A stretch of 64,000 nt of DNA, from contig OY755237.1 of NCBI GenBank assembly GCA_963576725.1, positions 59,263,873 to 59,327,872 of the forward strand, written 5' to 3'. The first letter of the stretch is position 1; each line of letters begins with the position of its first letter. The notes below the pieces were generated by a model. That model ran no database searches. It worked only from the letters and a program-made list of their open reading frames with translations, and was not told where the DNA came from. Origin of the DNA: Azorinus chamasolen. Lineage: Eukaryota; Mollusca; Bivalvia; Cardiida; Solecurtidae. The position numbers and the translations under genes are program-made. Of the stretch, positions 61,501 to 64,000 are shown one piece after another.

Positions 61501-62984
61501 GCAATGATCCACCTTCTATATTTCATTAAAACTATTTTGTCCGTGAATATTCGGTAGGTATTGAAATTTGGAATAAACACAGAACAGGGAAAGGGTTAAT
61601 TAGCAGAATTCTTATAATGGCATATGAACATAAGAACGTTTGCCTATGGCAGAAAGTGTAGAATCAGATCTTTATTTTTCAGTGAGCCAACAGAAGAGAC
61701 CCTGATAAGATGGCTACTACAACAGCAATCTGATTGGGTCTAATCTGTTTGCATGAGGTGTGAAAAGGTGTATCTATTAGGTCAAATGTTAAGAAATATG
61801 GGGGATGGATGATTAACCCTTCGCTTGCTATTCACGTCAATATACGTACCTGTAAATAGTGAAGACCCAGATGAGACAGCTCCTGCAGGAGCTGTCTCAT
61901 CAGGGTCTGCACTATTTACAAGTTGATTGTGCAACCAGTGCACTCCACAGCAGTGATTGCACAGAGAAATACTTGTACACAGTGAAGATATATGTAATTA
62001 TACAACAGGGCATGGGTAAAGAAGGAGAAATATATTTTAAAATTCAGCAAGCGAATGGTTAAAGTTTCTTTTAAATTTGTAGAGAATTTTGAAATACATG
62101 TAGTTGAAAACCATATTAACCTTAATTCTTAATGCTCAAATGGGAAATTGTTAGTAGTGGAGTTGCAGATGAAACAAAACTAACATTGCCATTTCAGCCT
62201 GTCACTTCTCATTCTGCCACTTTGCAGTACATAACACTTTGCAGTACACTTTGCAGTATAACCTATCCCAAATCCCTCTAAACTGGAATCTTAATAGAGA
62301 AGAATTTAGATACTTTAGGCAGGAGGCTGCTTAATGCAGGGTGAAAGTCATGCAGAAAGCTCCTAGAGGAGCTTTCTGCACGACTTTCACCCTGCATTAA
62401 GCTGCCACCTGTCTCCAAGACCAATATTTATACTAAATTACGTGTCCCCTTCAGAGGGATTTACTGTATACGTTGGCACGACATAACCCTTTCATTACCA
62501 AGTAACCTTTGTTTGAAGCAATAGTTATTTGCCATCAGTCTCAACATGCAATTTTAATCCCTGAACACAGACAGTTTTGATCTTGAGGCCGGTGTTGTCA
62601 TGAATTTTCAAAACAATGTGGAGCTTAGATGCTTTCCCCAAACATAACCAGAAATCTTTTTATGCTTGGAAATACAGACAAACAACCACATTCTCTCATT
62701 CACCTCTACCTGTACTTTGAGTTCCGGCACAGACACTCGAATGAAAACGGTCCCGGACTGATGCTCCGACATATAAGTCGATGTTGTGCCATATCTCTCA
62801 TCCTGCAAGGTGGTTCTACGATCTATATCAAGGTCCCTCATACTAGTGTTGTTGTTGTCCAGATCCCTTAAGGTGCCCCTACGGTTGAGTTCTGTATTCC
62901 TCAGGGTGCTCCCTCTACTGTCATCAATTGATAGATTCATCATAAATAGGTCAAGGGCATATTGTTGAAATACTTCTCAGAAAT
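40447..62984 (-). CDS. Shank: SHANK scaffold gene, 5' half (12 exons, partial)
   Basis: Shank proteins are master scaffolds of the excitatory postsynaptic density; they link membrane receptors, through GKAP and Homer, to the actin skeleton. Joined exons: 62710-62984, 59645-59716, 57036-57161, 56290-56361, 51199-51304, 50402-50559, 49793-49960, 48228-48489, 47536-47799, 44285-44767, 41251-41352, 40447-40537. The coding sum is 2138 nt (712 codons plus 2 nt), and every junction keeps phase. Domain order, as in vertebrate SHANK1-3: SPN about 64-168, ankyrin repeats about 169-395, disordered linker 400-623, SH3 624-682. Introns run from about 430 bases to 5 kb and are packed with MITEs; no MITE lies in a coding exon. 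PDZ, proline-rich and SAM parts were not found, so the 3' half is missing or out of the window. The gene assignment is firm; the far 3' structure is unknown. Confidence 0.95.
40735..40962 (-). mobile_element. Shank: A-family MITE in the exon 11-12 intron
   Basis: It lies about 200 bases from the exon 12 acceptor; centre GATGGCTCCTGTATGCACC. Confidence 0.78.
41251..41352 (-). CDS. Shank: SHANK exon 11: second half of SH3
   Basis: 102 nt, phase 1/1, acceptor TGTTTCAG, donor AAAG|GTAAGG. Residues 649-682 are VLGVTDTGFWEGSVG, then EREGWFPANHVQEVRLR. GFWEGS and GWFPANHV are the canonical SH3 tryptophan and Pro/Asn motifs. They match the Shank version of the domain, which binds densin, Cav1 channels and related ligands in vertebrates. 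Confidence 0.95.
41516..41755 (-). mobile_element. I-family MITE
   Basis: CCCTTTCCCTGTTCTGTG... body then an A-type hairpin with apex GTTCCTACACAAACTGTC. Similar copies: 47836-48010 and 52311-52560. Confidence 0.78.
42278..42475 (+). mobile_element. B-family MITE lacking the apex stem
   Basis: TTAA-bounded. CATTGTGATAAATAGTTTCTCACAATG: the CATTTGC arms are lost, as in the copy at 12775. Confidence 0.88.
42875..43262 (+). mobile_element. B-family MITE split by a small foldback insertion
   Basis: The B body runs to about 43049 and resumes with AGTTACAGTGGGGGAATGAA after 43237. Confidence 0.7.
43050..43237. mobile_element. foldback insertion with poly-C
   Basis: Outer inverted repeats GGGCTCAAG/CTTGAGCCC; inner perfect 17-base pair TTGAGGGAGAAGTTTTG (43093) and its inverse (43146); C run at 43205-43223. 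Confidence 0.65.
43238..43414 (+). mobile_element. C-family MITE
   Basis: Arms GACAAACAATGCAGACCCTG and TTGTCTACACTGTTTGC; apex disrupted by CTTCTAGCCTAGGTGCC. Confidence 0.78.
44285..44767 (-). CDS. Shank: SHANK exon 10: disordered linker and first half of SH3
   Basis: 483 nt, phase 1/1. The acceptor is inferred: TTCAAAG|GC at 44767 is the AG that gives incoming phase 1 and an open frame; the other AGs checked nearby are in phase 2. Residues 488-648: Ser/Arg-rich linker (SPAERRLRREQ), an acidic patch (ILEEITFSDDEYFEQ), then the SH3 start VFMCIMPYHPTQPEGLEM and RTGDVVQ. Donor CAAG|GTTTCT. An internal methionine at 44720 is not the start, because the frame is open upstream to the acceptor. 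Confidence 0.88.
45063..45480 (-). mobile_element. A-family MITE hosting a nested B element
   Basis: AACACTTTACTCCACAGATA is followed, after the B insertion, by TACCTTTTCAAACAGAGTAG. The hairpin and ATATAGATCTGATTCTACAG tail then continue. Confidence 0.75.
45091..45319 (+). mobile_element. B-family MITE nested in an A copy
   Basis: TTAA at both ends (45091-45094, 45316-45319). The hairpin apex is GCTCCTTAGGAGC, one base shorter than usual. Confidence 0.88.
45474..45705 (-). mobile_element. A-family MITE
   Basis: CAGCTCCTGTAGGAATCGTC centre; TTAA at the right end. Confidence 0.84.
45763..45992 (-). mobile_element. B-family MITE, near-consensus
   Basis: Perfect inner stem at 45836-45868; TTAA both ends. 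Confidence 0.9.
46176..46520 (-). mobile_element. A-family MITE with partially duplicated hairpin and tail
   Basis: A first hairpin (apex GGCTCCTATAGGAGCC) and tail to 46325 are followed by a second hairpin arm, GCAAACAGAGTAGGGGTCGT, and a second tail. A C-family copy follows at 46530-46695. Confidence 0.78.
47170..47415 (-). mobile_element. A-family MITE next to exon 9
   Basis: Lies about 120 bases 3' of the exon 9 donor; hairpin GATGGCTTCTATAGGAGCCG. Confidence 0.8.
47536..47799 (-). CDS. Shank: SHANK exon 9: post-ankyrin Ser-rich linker
   Basis: 264 nt, phase 1/1, donor CCCGG|GTAAGG. Residues 400-487. The join DV-VPFRELPSF matches the VPFRETPSY box that follows the vertebrate Shank ankyrin repeats. 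SRSRSDPKLN corresponds to the vertebrate RSASDINL stretch. The rest is Ser/Pro-rich and probably disordered. Confidence 0.92.
48228..48489 (-). CDS. Shank: SHANK exon 8: ankyrin repeats 4-6
   Basis: 262 nt, phase 0 in and 1 out (GTTG|GTGAGA), acceptor TTTTTTTTTCAG. Residues 313-399 begin ACKLGLLQHLEHL, include NASGNTALHICAVNN, VLLFRGASRN and QVAILAGNVSLAEVI, and end KDV. These match the last ankyrin repeats of SHANK1-3 nearly residue for residue. A short AT microsatellite lies just past the donor. Confidence 0.96.
48986..49213 (+). mobile_element. B-family MITE
   Basis: Apex GCTCCTATGGAGC; right end GGGAGCGGTCTAA degraded. A shortened A copy precedes it at 48800-48965. Confidence 0.82.
49374..49609 (-). 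mobile_element. A-family MITE just downstream of exon 7
   Basis: TTAA on both sides; one hairpin arm is largely replaced by TAGCTGCAG. Confidence 0.8.
49793..49960 (-). CDS. Shank: SHANK exon 7: ankyrin repeats 3-4
   Basis: 168 nt, phase 0/0, acceptor TGTTTTCAG and donor CAG|GTAACT. Residues 257-312 contain LLDLGASPNYKDSHGLTPL, the repeat-4 start THDEQGWYEIHQ and one CTEMLLH helix. The open frame runs on into the intron beyond the donor, but GTAACT and the following phase-0 exon (ACKLG after EIHQ) fix the splice. Confidence 0.95.
50402..50559 (-). CDS. Shank: SHANK exon 6: ankyrin repeats 1-2
   Basis: 158 nt, phase 1 in and 0 out (AAG|GTAAAG). The first codon is split G|AG. Residues 204-256 begin ETPLSYAASL, include GGAHIDFRTRHGQTPMHKA and end NGNQTAVK. 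TPLxxAA and TPMHKA are standard ankyrin helix motifs, and GGAHIDFRTR is a Shank signature. Confidence 0.95.
50647..50812 (+). mobile_element. D-family MITE, left arm deleted
   Basis: CAGTAAACCCCCTCTAAAC to GAGTTTCACTGTA; only the right half of the inner stem remains. An A copy follows (50815-51000). Confidence 0.8.
51199..51304 (-). CDS. Shank: SHANK exon 5: ankyrin capping repeat
   Basis: 106 nt, entering in phase 0 and leaving in phase 1 (GGAG|GTAATC). Residues 169-203 run from TNFRQFVEHI to GLDPNFHDSSG. The GLDPNFHD motif closes the first, degenerate ankyrin unit, as in the vertebrate family. The acceptor has a clean pyrimidine tract, TTCTTTTTCCTTTCAG. Confidence 0.93.
51344..51765 (-). 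mobile_element. C-family MITE hosting a nested B element
   Basis: Opens TTAACCCTTTCAGTC. The hairpin has apex GGCTCCTAGAGGAGCC. It is interrupted in the TTTTCTTTAAACAAC stretch and resumes with ACAACTCCCTGGATTTTGAT to TTGAACGGTTTAA. Confidence 0.85.
51459..51686 (+). mobile_element. B-family MITE nested in a C copy
   Basis: A complete B copy with TTAA at 51459-51462 and 51683-51686. The apex is GCTCCTATAGGAGC, flanked by ATTGTGRTAAATAGAG arms. Confidence 0.9.
52975..53215 (+). mobile_element. A-family MITE
   Basis: Perfect apex GACGGCTCCTATAGGAGTCG. A short A hairpin copy lies at 52688-52820. Confidence 0.82.
53240..53417. mobile_element. K palindromic MITE
   Basis: Ends GGGTCCATGCTTATAAAACT and AGCTTTATAAGCATGGACCC. 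The centre TTTGAGCCTTTGGCTCAAA is a tight hairpin. One arm repeats CCGACCAATCAAAAG / CTGACCAATCAAAAG, so the palindrome is asymmetric. Confidence 0.85.
53504..53752 (+). mobile_element. A-family MITE
   Basis: TTAACCCGTTACCTGATGAA start; left hairpin arm intact, apex lost (GACTCCTACATTTGATC). Confidence 0.8.
54308..54445 (-). pseudogene. transposon-borne gene, exon 2, ends in early stop
   Basis: Acceptor CTTTTTTCAG leads in phase 0 to AMVLGVIAERNPPLSTVQ, then LIDLATELAKDIKALQNLSM and a TAG stop after TSAS. The total is 102 residues with exon 1. The IAExNxPxS...L...K..LxxLSM pattern resembles the stretch before the catalytic core in hAT-type transposases (from memory, unproven). No catalytic core or dimerisation region follows, so this is a truncated remnant or a nonautonomous derivative. 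Confidence 0.45.
54548..54775 (-). mobile_element. A-family MITE nested in the hAT-like element
   Basis: Begins TTAACCCTTCACTC. A shortened hairpin is followed by the A-family tail with TATGAATATTCAT. It sits in the intron of the transposon gene and is younger than the hAT-like insertion, which itself broke an older A copy. Confidence 0.75.
55193..55363 (-). CDS. transposon-borne gene, exon 1 (57 codons)
   Basis: Starts at MWLKPTESKLPPYV and ends at donor GCACAG|GTAGGA, phase 0. Includes GIHSIFKNVSKPKE. I do not recognise a named domain. It lies wholly inside the hAT-like element and runs inward from its right end, as an N-terminal transposase exon would. Confidence 0.5.
56091..56252 (+). 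mobile_element. D4-family MITE
   Basis: TACAGTAAAAATTCTCTACA to AGAGAGGTTTTACTGTA. The inner stem GGCAGGTGGCTGCTTAAAG lacks the GCTCCT apex. Confidence 0.86.
56290..56361 (-). CDS. Shank: SHANK exon 4: end of SPN domain
   Basis: 72 nt, phase 0/0, acceptor TTTTACAG, donor AAG|GTGAGC. Residues 145-168 begin FKYKKRVYKM and end KQLHNK, matching the basic FxYKxRVY strand and the helix that joins SPN to the ankyrin repeats in vertebrate Shanks. The next intron (about 5 kb) carries the hAT-like element at 53822-55965. Confidence 0.93.
56805..57023 (+). mobile_element. A-family MITE beside exon 3 donor
   Basis: It ends within about 15 bases of the splice donor at 57036; centre GGCTCCTACAGGACATG. 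Confidence 0.78.
57036..57161 (-). CDS. Shank: SHANK exon 3: SPN domain
   Basis: 126 nt, phase 0/0, acceptor ATTTTCAG and donor GAG|GTAGTC. Residues 103-144 include ALNYGLYMPP and the strongly conserved block NGRAGKFLDEERLLREYP. L125 in this block aligns with SHANK3 Leu68, a position altered in some autism cases. Two A-type MITEs flank the exon within about 40 bases on each side (56805-57023 and 57186-57394). Confidence 0.94.
57186..57394 (+). mobile_element. A-family MITE beside exon 3 acceptor
   Basis: Starts TTAACCCTTTACTCC. Only the left hairpin arm is present (CAGGCAGCTCCAACTG). Confidence 0.82.
57563..57821 (+). mobile_element. I-family MITE
   Basis: Hairpin then AGTTTCTAAATTGGCTACAA and GAACAGGGAAAGGGTTAA. 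Confidence 0.84.
57898..58222 (-). mobile_element. A-family MITE with insertion ending in an ATA microsatellite
   Basis: Between the left end and hairpin sits GTAAAGCACTTTTAAACG...GTGCTATATAAATATGG and (ATA)n at 57985-58009, resembling the tail of a short retroposon. The apex GGCTCCTATAGGAGC is intact. Confidence 0.72.
58813..59300 (+). mobile_element. two adjacent A-family copies
   Basis: 58813-59057 (apex GTTCCTACAGGAGCAG) and 59053-59300 (hairpin eroded), meeting at one TTAA. Confidence 0.78.
59645..59716 (-). CDS. Shank: SHANK exon 2: SPN domain
   Basis: Acceptor TTTTACAG and donor AAG|GTAAGC bound 72 nt in phase 0/0. It encodes residues 79-102, starting KCLQFELDESVWDAK and ending ILAMFSK. 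The pattern of Lys-Cys-Leu, then Val-Trp-x-Ala-Lys-Gln-Arg, is diagnostic for the SPN ubiquitin-like fold. K79 corresponds to SHANK3 Lys22, reported to contact active Ras/Rap. This alignment is from memory of the family, not from a search. Confidence 0.93.
59825..60280 (+). mobile_element. two adjacent A-family copies
   Basis: 59825-60038 and 60035-60280 share TTAA 60035-60038. The second has a right TTAA at 60277. Confidence 0.82.
60625..61355. other. intron 1 unique stretch
   Basis: Mostly single-copy-looking intron between SHANK exons 1 and 2, with a partial A copy at 60730-60870. Confidence 0.5.
61359..61792 (+). mobile_element. A-family MITE hosting a nested I element
   Basis: Outer A copy bounded by TTAA at 61359-61362 and 61789-61792. 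It is split after GAATA by the I element and resumes with TTAGCAGAATTCTTATAATGG, exactly the next A-family bases. Confidence 0.88.
61408..61595 (+). mobile_element. I-family MITE inside an A copy, with TTAA duplication
   Basis: 188 bases from CCCTTTCCCTCAC to AACAGGGAAAGGG. TTAA occurs on both sides (61404-61407 and 61596-61599). The empty site GAATA-TTAA-TTAGC can be read from other A copies, which proves the four-base duplication of piggyBac-like elements. Confidence 0.92.
61813..62062. mobile_element. L-family MITE
   Basis: Ends TTAACCCTTCGCTTGCT and AGCAAGCGAATGGTTAA. Perfect hairpin GTGAAGACCCAGATGAGACA with apex GCTCCTGCAGGAGC at 61858-61918. Confidence 0.88.
62273..62470 (+). mobile_element. 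D-family MITE
   Basis: Long stem GCTTAATGCAGGGTGAAAGT, apex AGCTCCTAGAGGAGCT; terminal CAGTA partly lost on the left. Confidence 0.87.
62710..62984 (-). CDS. Shank: SHANK exon with start codon: N-terminal extension and first SPN strand
   Basis: Acceptor CTTCAG lies at 62985-62990. Bases 62944-62984 are 5'UTR with an in-frame TGA, so at least one upstream noncoding exon exists. The coding part starts at 62943 (ATGATG) and gives residues 1-78, ending at donor CAG|GTAGAG in phase 0. Residues 1-63 are a polar extension absent from the vertebrate proteins, with repeated units such as RGTLRDLD and SMRDLDIDRR. Residues 65-78 (TVFIRVSVPELKVQ) match the first strand of the SPN domain. R69 aligns with SHANK3 Arg12, part of the Rap1/Ras-binding face. 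Confidence 0.93.
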
Positions 62985-63056
62985 CTGAAGAAAAAAACAA
63001 CACAGTTACAGTTAAATTTCTGAATTGAATTGTAATCATCTAGATATGTTACGTGC

Positions 63057-63322
63057 TTAACCCTTTCCTTCATATAAACACCATTTCATGCTTTTGCAAA
63101 CAGAGTAGGCCCAGATCAGATGGCTCCTATAGGAGCCCTCTGATCAGGGTCTACTCTGTTTGCTTTTGACATTATAGAATGATATGATTCTTCTTAGTAC
63201 AGTTTTTGTCAAAGCAAAATAAAATCCTTGAAATGTTTACATTATAAATATTCAACAAATAAAAACTTAATATTCATGAAGTTATTATTTCTTACATGAA
63301 TATTGAACAGGGAAAGGGTTAA
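63057..63322 (-). mobile_element. A-family MITE, complete
   Basis: TTAA at both ends, apex GGCTCCTATAGGAGCC. A hairpin-only A copy follows (63337-63473). Confidence 0.88.
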
Positions 63323-63559
63323 TAAAGGTTTACATTAATCCTTTACTCCATAGATATGCCTTACAATACACTTGCAATCAGAGTAGACTGAGATCAGATG
63401 GCTCCTGTATCTGATCTCGGTCAATTCTGTTTGCAAAAGCATGAAAAAGCATTTACCTGAGGGAAAGGGTTAAATACCACTATCTTTACTAATTTAGTGG
63501 TCACTATAGAGAGGTTCTACTGTATATCAAACAGTCTGGATCCTGATGAGATGCTGAGT

Positions 63560-64000
63560 GCCTTTGCGTTCCATCTTGATCAAAATTTTGCAACGGTTGT
63601 ATCATCACAAATTTGCCTTTAGGACTTTTGTTATAATTCTTTTGACCAAACCCTTGATAAAAAAAGTCATAATGAGGTCTTTGTCCACTTATGAACTAGT
63701 TAGTAAACTCATTTCTAGCCATCCTCTTGTCTCCAAGGTAACCAATAAATCTGTACTAAATATGTGGTATCTGACATATTGGTCACTATTTTTGTATACA
63801 CAAACTGGCCCATCAAAGCAATAAAAGGGAGGTAAAATTGTCAATCACCAAAGGGCTATAAATCATGTAACTTCACAATGTCAGGACAGTGCTAACTCAA
63901 CCTGTCAATAACGAACTTTATCTCGTTGTATGCAAATTCCTGATTATTTATCCAAACCATCTGGACCCAAGTGTGATGTCAAGTAACTCAGCATCTAATA
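63560..64000. other. no gene recognised at right edge
   Basis: Upstream of the first SHANK coding exon. The noncoding first exon was not identified here. Confidence 0.45.

Noticed and set aside
1..64000. the many repeats as a CRISPR array or prokaryotic content
   Set aside because: Spacing is irregular, copies are 60-280 bases with inverted ends, and the gene has GT-AG introns.

Overview
The window is animal nuclear DNA: AT-rich, with introns that obey GT-AG rules, and crowded with short inverted-repeat transposons. The best-supported gene is a Shank-type postsynaptic scaffold. The repeat landscape and base composition suggest a mollusc, probably a bivalve (a dreissenid is a guess). This is inference, because no rRNA or mitochondrial marker is present.

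Minus strand, positions 62984 down to 40447: the 5' half of a SHANK gene. I trace twelve exons by splice signals, by unbroken reading phase and by family resemblance. They encode 712 residues: a lineage-specific N-terminal extension, the SPN (Shank/ProSAP N-terminal, ubiquitin-like) domain, the ankyrin repeats, a disordered linker and an SH3 domain. The PDZ, proline-rich and SAM parts were not found; they must lie in the large gap that follows or beyond position 1.

Minus strand, positions 9237 down to 7430: one large coding exon of 602 codons with its own start codon after in-frame stops. It encodes a disordered Ser/Tyr/Arg-rich protein with a charged Lys/Glu helix and a Pro-rich tail. It ends in the same splice phase as the last SHANK exon seen, so it could be an alternative first exon of a short SHANK isoform. 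It could equally be the first exon of a separate gene.

Everything else is dominated by miniature inverted-repeat elements (MITEs), well over one hundred copies by eye. I call the families A, B, C, I and L (TTAA target, ends starting CCC, piggyBac-like); D, D2, D3 and D4 (TA target, ends CAGTARAACC, pogo/Tc1-like); and E, F, G, J and K (other hairpins). Element H is a 1.1 kb foldback made of 17-base arrays. A 2.1 kb hAT-like element with CAGGGGTG ends and a two-exon remnant gene sits in a SHANK intron.

The most striking pattern is that families with unrelated ends and target sites share one hairpin apex, GCTCCT-NN-AGGAGC. Several also share the hairpin arm GTAGACCCWGATCAGA. Four nested insertions, two of them with the empty site readable, show TTAA duplication directly. 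No rRNA, tRNA, CRISPR array or prokaryotic gene organisation is seen.
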